In this document: piece by piece, positions 17,589 through 24,351 of the stretch | Position numbering within the stretch: the first letter of the stretch is position 1 | Layout of the letters: each line of letters opens with the position of its first letter | NCBI RefSeq assembly: GCF_000633455.1 | Contig: NZ_AYMG01000012.1 | Coordinates: 1-64,000 of the forward strand | Length of the DNA: 64,000 nt | Direction: 5' to 3' | Source: Pedobacter jeongneungensis | GTDB taxonomy: Bacteria > Bacteroidota > Bacteroidia > Sphingobacteriales > Sphingobacteriaceae | Notes under the pieces: generated by a model | What the model was told of the DNA's origin: nothing | Databases searched by the model: none | Seen by the model: only the letters and a program-made list of their open reading frames with translations | Program-made: the position numbers and the translations under genes

Positions 17589-18467
17589 ATGACACATTCA
17601 ATCCAGCCTATAATATTGATTACCGGCGCAACAGGAAGCGTTGGTTCAGCATTGGCAGAACAATTAGCTCAAAAGAACATTCCTTTCAGGGCATTGGTAA
17701 GAAACCTTGATAAAGCCGGTAATTTAAAACATCTTAATGGGGCCGAATTGGTTATCGGCGATTTTAACGATCAGCAAAGTATTGTAAATGCCTTAAAGGG
17801 GATCGAAAAAGTTTTTCTCTTAAGTAATTCTTCCGAAGATGCTGAAAGGTTGCAATGCAATTTTGTTGATGCCATTGCTAAAGGTGAGGTAAAACATATT
17901 GTTAAGCTTTCGCAGTTTGCTGCAAATATCAATTCGCCAGTTCGGTTTCTTCGTTACCACGCCGCTGTAGAGCAGAAAATAAAAGATACAGGTTTACAAT
18001 ACACTTTTTTAAGGCCAAATTTATTTATGCAGGGACTGCTTGGTTTTGCCGGTCTGATTAAATACCAGCAAAAATTTTTCGCCATTGCAGGTGACGCTAA
18101 AATTAGTTTGGTCGATACCCGCGATATTGCAGCAGTTGCCTTAAACGCCTTGCTTAGCAGGGATAATGAAAGTAAAATTTACAACATTACCGGTCCTGAA
18201 GCCATCAGTCATAAAGAAATTGCCGAAATTCTCTCCACAGTATTAGGGAAAAAAATTGAATACATTAATGTTTCTGATGCAGAATTGCTAACTGCTTTGT
18301 CCCAGGTTGGTTTTCCAGCTTGGCAGGCAGCAGGTTTAATAGAAGATTATGCGCATTATGCACTTGGCGAAGCCGCTGTGCTTAGCAATGATGTAATGGA
18401 AGTAACCGGAACAGTTCCAAGAACATTCGCGGATTTTGTTAAAGAATACAGGGCTGCTTTTGAGTAG
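17589..18467 (+). CDS. NmrA-like NAD(P)-binding SDR family protein
   Basis: A 292-residue atypical SDR. The Rossmann motif is TGATGSVGSALAEQL near residues 14-28, followed by VRNLDKA and the D-F segment (GDFNDQQSI). The catalytic Tyr-x3-Lys of classical SDRs is not conserved, as expected for the NmrA/TMR group, which includes quinone oxidoreductases (QorB) and redox-sensing regulators. The C-terminal region contains the helix-rich substrate domain. The exact role is unknown. Followed by two hairpin elements before the carotenoid operon. Confidence 0.88.
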   Translation: MTHSIQPIILITGATGSVGSALAEQLAQKNIPFRALVRNLDKAGNLKHLNGAELVIGDFNDQQSIVNALKGIEKVFLLSNSSEDAERLQCNFVDAIAKGEVKHIVKLSQFAANINSPVRFLRYHAAVEQKIKDTGLQYTFLRPNLFMQGLLGFAGLIKYQQKFFAIAGDAKISLVDTRDIAAVALNALLSRDNESKIYNITGPEAISHKEIAEILSTVLGKKIEYINVSDAELLTALSQVGFPAWQAAGLIEDYAHYALGEAAVLSNDVMEVTGTVPRTFADFVKEYRAAFE

Positions 18468-18513
18468 GGGGGCAATGTGATTAATTTAATGGTTTAAACC
18501 AAAGATGCATACA

Positions 18514-18545
18514 GATAAACACAGATTTTTATAGCTGTGTTTATC
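18514..18545 (+). terminator. Hairpin after the SDR gene
   Basis: Arms GATAAACACAG (18514-18524) and CTGTGTTTATC (18535-18545) form a perfect 11-bp stem with a 10-nt loop, 47 nt after the stop codon. It lacks a strong T-run, so it may be a repeat hairpin of the CACAGAT type (compare 51824-51895) that acts as a terminator or 3' stabiliser. Confidence 0.45.
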
Positions 18546-18559
18546 CTTAATAACATTTA

Positions 18560-18657
18560 TCACCGTGCCGAATGTTATCAGCTTACACTTCCATCATTTT
18601 CAGAAAATACTTCTTGAAGATAATCAGTCAGATGGAAACACCTGACAGATTTTTTTT
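18560..18657. repeat. Diverged copy of the TTACACTTC hairpin repeat
   Basis: CAGCTTACACTTCCATCA followed about 45 nt later by GTCAGATGGAAACACCTGAC and a run of eight T residues parallels the copy at 9950-10003. The hairpin here has decayed to a short stem (GTCAG/CTGAC). The T-run could end transcripts coming from the SDR gene. Confidence 0.45.
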
Positions 18658-18676
18658 AAAAAACTTTCCATTATTT

Positions 18677-18715
18677 ATTTTGTTTAAATTTTATTTGAAT
18701 ATATTTAAACAAAAT
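18677..18715 (+). promoter_or_regulatory. Perfect 13-bp inverted repeat, candidate CarH-type operator
   Basis: Arms ATTTTGTTTAAAT (18677-18689) and ATTTAAACAAAAT (18703-18715) are exact inverted copies with a 13-nt AT spacer, ending one base before the ATG of the MerR-B12 regulator. The size and symmetry suit a dimer/tetramer of a MerR-family repressor, suggesting autoregulation of the whole carotenoid operon. Binding is inferred; an RNA hairpin is the alternative. Confidence 0.6.
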
Positions 18716-18716
18716 A

Positions 18717-19622
18717 ATGACTTATTCCATTTCAGATCTTGAACAGCTTTCGGGCATTCATTCCCATACCATCAGGATCTGGGAGCAACGGTATAATGCA
18801 TTAAGTCCGATGAGGACGGAGGGGAATACCCGTTTATATGACGATAAGCAGTTAATCAAACTCTTAAATATCGTTAGTTTAAATAAAAGCGGTTTAAAAA
18901 TTTCAAAAATCTGCCGTCTTTCTGATGAAGCCATTGAAACGCTTTTAGATGAGCAGCTTAGTTATCCTTCTCTGGATGAAGAGGCAGAATACTACATTTC
19001 TAAACTGATTACTAGCGGATTGGCTTTTGATGAGCTGTCTTTTAATCATTTAATTGATGAAGTGATCGATAAATTAGGCCTTTCGCTCTGTTACAGGAAA
19101 ATTATGTACCCATTATTGGTTCGTTTAGGCTTAATGTGGCGAAAAGATGATATTTGTCCTGCTCATGAGCATTTTCTTTCCAATATTATCCGTCAGAAAA
19201 TATTTACACACATCAATCACCTTCCATCGGCACCATCTTCGGCCAGCAAATGGCTTCTTTTTCTACCTGAAGATGAAGATCACGACATCGGATTGCTTTT
19301 TGCCAATTATATGCTGAGGATGCACAGCCACCAGGTTATTTTCTTAGGTAGTAAAGTTCCGCTGGATTCAATTAAACGTGTGTTTGCATCACTAAATGTA
19401 GATCATGTTTTATTTTTTATGGTAAAATCCCGGGCAACATCAGCGGCTCAGAAATATATAGATCAATTATCAGCAGTATGCGCATCTGCGCAGATCCACC
19501 TTGCCGGAAATGGTCAGGTGATAAGCAAGTTACAAAATATCGGTCACATCAATTGGTTTAAAAGCCTTGATGAATTTGAAGCATCCATCCCCAATCCTCG
19601 TTTACATGAAAGAAATTTTTGA
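18717..19622 (+). CDS. MerR-family B12-dependent photoreceptor (CarH/LitR-like)
   Basis: A 301-residue regulator. Residues 1-70 are a MerR wing-helix (YSISDLEQLSGIHSHTIRIW, then RTEGNTRLYDD). Residues about 85-165 are the four-helix cap and about 175-290 the Rossmann cobalamin-binding domain. The light-sensing signature W-x9-E-H of CarH is intact: W141, E151, H152. The cobalt-ligand motif is E-x-H189-x2-G (EDHDIG), with Glu where CarH has Asp. Known family members repress carotenoid genes in the dark with adenosylcobalamin and release DNA in light. Its gene overlaps crtB by 17 nt, and a 13-bp palindrome precedes it, so light-controlled carotenogenesis is a good inference. Confidence 0.88.
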   Translation: MTYSISDLEQLSGIHSHTIRIWEQRYNALSPMRTEGNTRLYDDKQLIKLLNIVSLNKSGLKISKICRLSDEAIETLLDEQLSYPSLDEEAEYYISKLITSGLAFDELSFNHLIDEVIDKLGLSLCYRKIMYPLLVRLGLMWRKDDICPAHEHFLSNIIRQKIFTHINHLPSAPSSASKWLLFLPEDEDHDIGLLFANYMLRMHSHQVIFLGSKVPLDSIKRVFASLNVDHVLFFMVKSRATSAAQKYIDQLSAVCASAQIHLAGNGQVISKLQNIGHINWFKSLDEFEASIPNPRLHERNF

Positions 19623-20442
19623 TCAACTCTCCGCCGATTGCAGCCGCCTTACCACCAGGCGTTATAGTACCAGCTTCTCATTCGGTATTTATTTTCTTGG
19701 TAAAGAACTGCGCTTGCCCATTCATTCTATTTATGGTTTTGTGCGTTTGGCTGATGAGATTGTAGATAGTTTCCATCGCTTTGATAAAAAATTTCTACTT
19801 GAGAAATTTAAGCACGACACTTTTGAGGCGATTGAACTGGGCATTAGTTTAAATCCGATATTAAATTCTTTTCAAAAGGTGGTAAATCATTACCAGATTG
19901 ATCATGAACTCATCGTTCTATTTCTAAAAAGTATGGAAATGGACCTTTCCGAGCAGAAATATACTTCAGAACTATATAATGAATATATCCTGGGCTCCGC
20001 AGAAGTAGTAGGCTTGATGTGTTTAAAGGTTTTTACCAATGGAAATAATGAGGATTACGAACAGCTAAAGCCATATGCAATGAAATTGGGCTCTGCTTTT
20101 CAAAAAGTTAACTTTCTACGGGATGTTAAGGCTGATCATCAGGCGCTTAACCGTAATTATTTTCCTAATGTTAACATTGCAGTATTCTGCGACAACCAGA
20201 AAAAGGAAATTGAACGTGAAATTGACGAAGAGTTTGAGGTGGCATTGGCAGGTATCAAGATGTTGCCAGCAAGTTCCCGCAATGGCGTATATCTTTCATA
20301 CATCTATTATAAAAAGTTATTTACCAAGATAAAGCGCCTAAGTGCGGATAAAATTATGACGGAAAGGATCAGAATCTCTAACACACGTAAAGTTGGTTTG
20401 ATGTTTGATTCGATCATCCGCAATAAGTTAAATGTAATTTAA
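19606..20442 (+). CDS. crtB: Phytoene synthase (squalene/phytoene synthase family)
   Basis: A 278-residue trans-isoprenyl head-to-head synthase from the ATG at 19606; an upstream TTG at 19567 would add 13 residues but lies deeper in the regulator gene. The two Asp-rich Mg-diphosphate motifs are DEIVD (in RLADEIVDSF) and DVKAD (in FLRDVKADHQ). Start TTRRYSTSFSFG is also typical. It joins two geranylgeranyl diphosphates to phytoene, the first committed carotenoid step. Its operon partners, a photoreceptor-type regulator and idi, fit this. crtI and later pigment genes are not in the window. Squalene-type activity is less likely in this context. Confidence 0.93.
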   Translation: MKEIFDQLSADCSRLTTRRYSTSFSFGIYFLGKELRLPIHSIYGFVRLADEIVDSFHRFDKKFLLEKFKHDTFEAIELGISLNPILNSFQKVVNHYQIDHELIVLFLKSMEMDLSEQKYTSELYNEYILGSAEVVGLMCLKVFTNGNNEDYEQLKPYAMKLGSAFQKVNFLRDVKADHQALNRNYFPNVNIAVFCDNQKKEIEREIDEEFEVALAGIKMLPASSRNGVYLSYIYYKKLFTKIKRLSADKIMTERIRISNTRKVGLMFDSIIRNKLNVI

Positions 20443-20985
20443 ATGGAAGAACAAGTTATTCTGGTAGATCAGGATGATGTGCCGAGGGGCCAGATGGAGA
20501 AAATGGAAGCACACGAAAAAGGCTTGCTTCACCGTGCCTTTTCTGTTTTTATTTTTAATTCTAAAAATGAACTTTTATTGCAACAGCGGGCTTTAAGCAA
20601 ATATCATTCTGGAGGCCTGTGGACTAATACCTGCTGTAGTCACCCAAGAATGGGCGAAAGCAATATGGATGCTGCCAAAAGACGCTTAAAAGAAGAAATG
20701 GGAATGGAATGTGAATTAAATTACCTGTTTAAATTTACTTATAAGGCCGATTTTGAAGATGGTTTAACCGAACACGAAGTAGATCATGTTTTCTTTGGTA
20801 CCAGTGACGAATTGCCTGTGATAAACCGGAATGAAGTAGAAAATTTTAAATACATCAATCTGGAAGCTTTGGCGAGTGATATTGAAGTTAATCCCGGCAT
20901 TTATACTCCCTGGCTCAGGATTTGTTTAGATAAGGTAATGGAGCATGTAAAACGTACGGAAACAAAAAACGGGCATACAGCCTAA
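20443..20985 (+). CDS. idi: Isopentenyl-diphosphate delta-isomerase, type I
   Basis: A 180-residue Nudix-fold IPP isomerase that interconverts IPP and DMAPP, supplying carotenoid synthesis. Key residues: catalytic Cys65 in NTCCSHPRMGE (the E. coli equivalent is in NSVCGHP), metal and catalytic acids in the EHEVDHVFF segment, and the R-R-L-K-E-E-M-G Nudix-type helix. The ATG follows the crtB stop with no gap, so the two are cotranslated. Length equals the E. coli enzyme (182). It overlaps a hairpin at its stop codon. Confidence 0.95.
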   Translation: MEEQVILVDQDDVPRGQMEKMEAHEKGLLHRAFSVFIFNSKNELLLQQRALSKYHSGGLWTNTCCSHPRMGESNMDAAKRRLKEEMGMECELNYLFKFTYKADFEDGLTEHEVDHVFFGTSDELPVINRNEVENFKYINLEALASDIEVNPGIYTPWLRICLDKVMEHVKRTETKNGHTA

Positions 20986-20998
20986 GCCGTATACCCGT
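20963..20998 (-). terminator. Minus-strand terminator between idi and the glycosylase
   Basis: Arms ACGGGCATAC (20969-20978) and GTATACCCGT (20989-20998) pair with one mismatch; on the minus strand the stem is followed by TTTTTT (20969-20964). It would end the KTSC-glycosylase transcript about 185 nt after its stop, and it spans the stop codon of idi on the other strand. Confidence 0.5.
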
Positions 20999-21182
20999 AT
21001 CTAAATTAACGCTCTCGAGGACAAATATAAGACTAGTTTCTAAAAATCCTAAAAGTTTAACATTTCTTTTACTTTCAGATTATACTTAAAAGTTTCGTTT
21101 GAAATGTTGTTAGAAATAACCCGCTAATATTTAGTTTATTAGGTTTTTAAGGGAGAGATACAAAGAAAAATTTTTATTGGGC

Positions 21183-21920
21183 TCAATGATATAATTTTTG
21201 ACATTTCTCACAATAATAGGTTTGCCGATGTGTTTTGCCCAGCTCTTTTTTCTCAATAGAATGCTTTCGTGGACATTCTTTCTGGCTATAAACTTCCCAG
21301 TGTTTGCTTAATGTATTTTCCTTTTTCCATTTCAAAAAATCGAAACTGTAATTCCGGGCTTCTTTAACTAAAGCTTTTAATTTTGCCGGTGGTAAATTTT
21401 TGATTTTTGTTAGCGGATGTACGCGGATACGGTACAATACCTCATTTTTAATGATATTACCCACACCACTAAAAATCTGTTGATCTAAAAGTACATCACA
21501 AACCAAGGCTTCAGGGATTTCTTTTAGCTTTTTAATGGCAGACTTACTATTCCACTCATCAGCCATTATATCATTTTCCCAGTTATAATGTTCTTTAACG
21601 TTTCCTTCGAGCAGATCGACTTTGCAGGTGTAAAAATTCAGTTCGTCTTTTTTGAAAACAAGCCTTAATGTTAATCGCGTTTTCTTTCGGTCATTGATCA
21701 GATAGGTGCCAAAAAGCATAAAATGAATTCTGACGGTAAAATCTTTAAAACAGATCAGAAAATGTTTGCCCCAGCTTTTAAAATCATCTATTTTTTCATG
21801 TAAAAGCCGGTCTTTATCAAGGTTTTTTGCATTACCACTAACTTCCAATACCTCAGGCTTGTTCAGATGAAGTTCTTTTATCAAATCTTTTAATATTACA
21901 ATGGATGGGCCTTCAGGCAT
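21183..21920 (-). CDS. Fpg/Nei family DNA glycosylase
   Basis: A 245-residue base-excision glycosylase/AP lyase. The mature N-terminus is PEG (Pro2 nucleophile, Glu3), as required after Met removal. The H2TH region carries VCDVLLDQQIFSGVGNIIKNEVLYR. The C-terminal zinc finger is atypical: C-P-R-K-H then C-E-K-C (C-x3-H...C-x2-C). It resembles endonuclease VIII-like (Nei) proteins more than MutM. The starts of the KTSC gene and this one are on the same strand with a 1-nt gap, so they form an operon. It probably repairs oxidised bases; the exact lesion is unknown. Confidence 0.88.
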   Translation of the reverse strand: MPEGPSIVILKDLIKELHLNKPEVLEVSGNAKNLDKDRLLHEKIDDFKSWGKHFLICFKDFTVRIHFMLFGTYLINDRKKTRLTLRLVFKKDELNFYTCKVDLLEGNVKEHYNWENDIMADEWNSKSAIKKLKEIPEALVCDVLLDQQIFSGVGNIIKNEVLYRIRVHPLTKIKNLPPAKLKALVKEARNYSFDFLKWKKENTLSKHWEVYSQKECPRKHSIEKKELGKTHRQTYYCEKCQKLYH

Positions 21921-21921
21921 A

Positions 21922-22125
21922 TTATTCTTCCTCCAGTTTCTGAAATTTAAATTTATCTTTTATATAGGCATTAAAATACCTTCCTTTTGATCCTGAAGCT
22001 TTTAATAGCTTGTAAACTTTTTCAGGAACCTTTTTATAGAGGTAAACCATATCGGTAGTGAATATGATCTTCAACGTCCCATTAGCTTGATCATAACTAA
22101 AGTATTTAATTACTGATGATGGCAT
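21922..22125 (-). CDS. KTSC domain protein
   Basis: A 67-residue protein consisting of a KTSC domain: SSVIKYFSYDQANGTLKI, then YLYKKVPEKVYKLLKASGSKGRYFNAYIKD. The domain is named after the lysyl-tRNA synthetase C-terminus and is common in small proteins; function is unknown, with nucleic-acid contact suspected. It reads into the glycosylase gene with a 1-nt gap. Length is typical. Confidence 0.88.
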   Translation of the reverse strand: MPSSVIKYFSYDQANGTLKIIFTTDMVYLYKKVPEKVYKLLKASGSKGRYFNAYIKDKFKFQKLEEE

Positions 22126-22169
22126 AACCAGTTAATTTATAAATTAAAACAGCTGCTAATACAGATGGT

Positions 22170-22550
22170 TTAATCGTTTTTAAGCTCCGATTCTTCTTTT
22201 GCTACCTTTATCTTTTCTTTTTTAAGGTCGACCCTGATGATGTTATATAAACTCATATATACATTAGCGATCCAAACGATAGAGAAAAAGGCAATAATAT
22301 AACCACGCCAGTCAGGGTAGATTAAGGTAAACCTGGTCACAATCAATAAAATGGCGGTAACATAATGGCTAAAGCAATATTCGCAGGTAAAAACGTAGAA
22401 AAATTTCCTTTTAACCAGTTTGTTGCAGTTTTTCGAACGATCTACACAAAATTCTCGCGCTTCTTTAAAAATTTCTTCTTTGGTAACTGTCCATGCAATA
22501 CAGGCAACGGGCAGGGCCATTATAAAAAGGTAATAAATGTGTGCTTCCAT
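22170..22550 (-). CDS. Small membrane protein with CxxC motif
   Basis: A 126-residue protein from ATG 22550 (a TTG at 22583 would add 11 residues). It has hydrophobic segments near residues 3-22, 65-85 and 92-110, and between them a Cys pair in TCEYCFSHYV plus Cys in FCVD and NCNK. The C-E-Y-C-F-S-H piece resembles the CxxC-then-aromatic motif of DUF1360-type membrane proteins, but this is a weak similarity. The tail is lysine-rich. Role unknown. Confidence 0.6.
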   Translation of the reverse strand: MEAHIYYLFIMALPVACIAWTVTKEEIFKEAREFCVDRSKNCNKLVKRKFFYVFTCEYCFSHYVTAILLIVTRFTLIYPDWRGYIIAFFSIVWIANVYMSLYNIIRVDLKKEKIKVAKEESELKND

Positions 22551-22659
22551 AACAATCAGATCCGGGTATAAGTACAACCTCAAAGCCCCTAAAATGTTTA
22601 ATTAAGCGAGAAACATTTTATGTACATTTATGTTAGTTCATTATCTAATCAATATTGTT

Positions 22660-22848
22660 ATGGAAAGATCAGAAATTATATCGCTGTTGGAAGTTATCAA
22701 TCAACAGGTTAGTTCGTCAGTTTTAGGTGGGATGGAAGAAGAATATGAAGAATTGGAAAGCATGGGACTGATAACCATTAACCGTGAGTCAGTGCAATGG
22801 TCGTCGGCAATGACCCCTGCCGGAAATGCTTATTTAGGGCATGATTAA
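22660..22848 (+). CDS. Small hypothetical protein, winged-helix-like
   Basis: A 62-residue protein from ATG 22660 (an upstream ATG at 22630 adds 10 residues). Its pattern (two helices, then ELESMGLITIN and MTPAGNAYL) is that of the third helix and wing of small winged-helix domains, where L-x2-x-G-L-I and L-T-x2-G-x2-Y-L are common. No charged recognition helix stands out, so DNA binding is only a guess. Stand-alone, followed by a palindromic repeat. Confidence 0.55.
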   Translation: MERSEIISLLEVINQQVSSSVLGGMEEEYEELESMGLITINRESVQWSSAMTPAGNAYLGHD

Positions 22849-22890
22849 ATTGAATTGGGAATAGAATGCTGTTGACAGCTATAGTAAAAC

Positions 22891-22929
22891 CGTCATTTCG
22901 ATCCGGTAGCTAATCGGATCGAAATGACG
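22891..22929. repeat. Perfect 15-bp palindromic repeat
   Basis: CGTCATTTCGATCCG (22891-22905) and CGGATCGAAATGACG (22915-22929) are exact inverted copies with loop GTAGCTAAT. It is the tidiest member of the CGTCATTTCGA family in the window. Placement between a small gene's stop and the HipA-like gene would also permit a terminator or stabiliser role. Confidence 0.8.
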
Positions 22930-23060
22930 AGTTTGTTAAGCGTTGCTGCTGCTTGAGCATTACTACTAAACGCTGACTGATTTATTGCCGGAATTCTAGT
23001 AAATTTGCGGCAAGTTTAGAATTGTGCCCAAACAACAAACGGCCATTCTATTCTGCAGAT

Positions 23061-23852
23061 ATGAACGATTTACAACTCAGAACAGTAAATGTTACCCGAT
23101 ACGTTACACCTTTGCGTGAAGGAGGCTCGATGCCTGCCATTGCAGAGGCTGACGATAATTTCCTGTATGTACTTAAATTTAGGGGGGCTGGCCAGGGCAC
23201 CCGGGCACTAATTGCTGAATTAATAGGTGGCGAAATTGCCCGTATGCTGGGTTTGCGTGTGCCCGAACTGGTTTTTGCCAATCTTGATGAGGCATTTGGA
23301 AGAACTGAACCTGATGAAGAAATCCAGGATCTGTTAAAAGCAAGCGTTGGGTTAAATTTAGCACTGCATTACCTTTCGGGAGCCATTACTTTCGATCCGA
23401 CGGTAACTACGGTTGATACTAAACTAGCTTCACAGATTGTTTGGTTAGATTGCTTTTTAACCAATATGGACCGCACTTGTCGCAATACCAATATGCTCAT
23501 CTGGCATAAGGAACTTTGGTTAATTGACCATGGAGCTGCTTTATATTTTCATCACTCCTGGCAAAACTGGGAAGAACAAGCCGTTAAACCTTTCTTTTTA
23601 GTAAAAGACCATGTATTATTGCCCTGGGCTACTGAGCTTGAAAGCGTACAAGAAGAATTTATCAAAATCCTCACTCCTGAAAAAATATCGGCTGTAATCA
23701 ACTTAATTCCTGACGATTGGTTGGAGGGAGAAACGAACTTTGAAACCAAAGAGGCCCATCGTAAAGCCTATATTTATTTCCTTACCGAAAGGTTAGCTCA
23801 CTCGGATATATTTTTAAAAGAAGCACAGCATGCAAGAGAAATTCTTATTTGA
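23061..23852 (+). CDS. HipA-like kinase
   Basis: A 263-residue HipA-like kinase fold protein from ATG 23061 (a GTG at 23022 would add 13 residues). The N-terminal lobe has glycine-rich REGGSMPAI and the ATP-contact strand FLYVLKFRGAGQG; the catalytic loop is WLDCFLTNMDRTCRNTNML (D-x6-N pattern) and the metal loop is LWLIDHGAALYF, both as in HipA-type kinases. The downstream gene is DUF3037, with 23-nt overlap; this pair recurs in many bacteria, and the role is unknown. Unlike HipBA there is no HTH gene before it. Substrate not known. Confidence 0.8.
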   Translation: MNDLQLRTVNVTRYVTPLREGGSMPAIAEADDNFLYVLKFRGAGQGTRALIAELIGGEIARMLGLRVPELVFANLDEAFGRTEPDEEIQDLLKASVGLNLALHYLSGAITFDPTVTTVDTKLASQIVWLDCFLTNMDRTCRNTNMLIWHKELWLIDHGAALYFHHSWQNWEEQAVKPFFLVKDHVLLPWATELESVQEEFIKILTPEKISAVINLIPDDWLEGETNFETKEAHRKAYIYFLTERLAHSDIFLKEAQHAREILI

Positions 23853-24213
23853 GTATGCTGTAATCCGCGTAATGCCGAGGGTAGAACGTGAGGAATTTAT
23901 TAATGTGGGCATTATTTTATTTTGTGCTAAACAGAAATTTTTAAAAAGCATTTTTGTGTTAGATGAAGCCAGGATAAGCGCCTTTTCAGCTGGAATTGAT
24001 GTTTCGGAACTGAAAGAAAATCTAACTGCATTTGAACGGATCAGTGTTGCTGCTAAAGGATCTGGCCCGATTGGACAATATGATCAGGCTTCGCGTTTCA
24101 GGTGGCTTACCGCAACCAGAAGCACAGTGGTACAATGCTCGAAAGTGCATCCGGGTTTTTGTGATGATGCGGAGGAGACTTTGTTGAGGTTACACCAAGA
24201 GCTGGTTTTATAG
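23830..24213 (+). CDS. DUF3037 protein
   Basis: A 127-residue DUF3037 protein: EYAVIRVMPRVEREEFINVGIILFC and SRFRWLTATRSTVVQ are family-typical, with His-containing C-terminus (VHPGFC). No signal or membrane segment. It overlaps the HipA-like kinase by 23 nt, so the two are expressed together and may act as a complex, substrate or modulator. Family function is not established. A helicase gene follows after 138 nt of repeat-bearing DNA. Confidence 0.85.
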   Translation: MQEKFLFEYAVIRVMPRVEREEFINVGIILFCAKQKFLKSIFVLDEARISAFSAGIDVSELKENLTAFERISVAAKGSGPIGQYDQASRFRWLTATRSTVVQCSKVHPGFCDDAEETLLRLHQELVL

Positions 24214-24351
24214 TGCCATGCGCATGGCGCTGGGCGCTAGGCATTTGATTTAACTTTAACAACAAATATCTTCAGCTCTTAAACGATCTAATATTCAGCA
24301 ATCTTCCATCAATTAACCAGTTAACCGATTTAAACAATTAACCATCTAGCC
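24214..24351. repeat. Intergenic repeat patch before the helicase
   Basis: GCCATGCGCATGGC (24216-24229) is a perfect palindrome followed by GCTGGGCGCTAGGC. Further on, AATTAACCAGTTAACC and ACAATTAACC are inverted relatives of the GGTTAAC/TTG repeats at 1220 and 37060. The helicase start (TTG at 24352) follows immediately. Confidence 0.5.

Noticed and set aside
19567..19606. Longer crtB start at TTG 19567
   Set aside because: It would add a 13-residue stretch lying deep in the regulator gene, and ATG 19606 gives the usual crtB start with a normal overlap.
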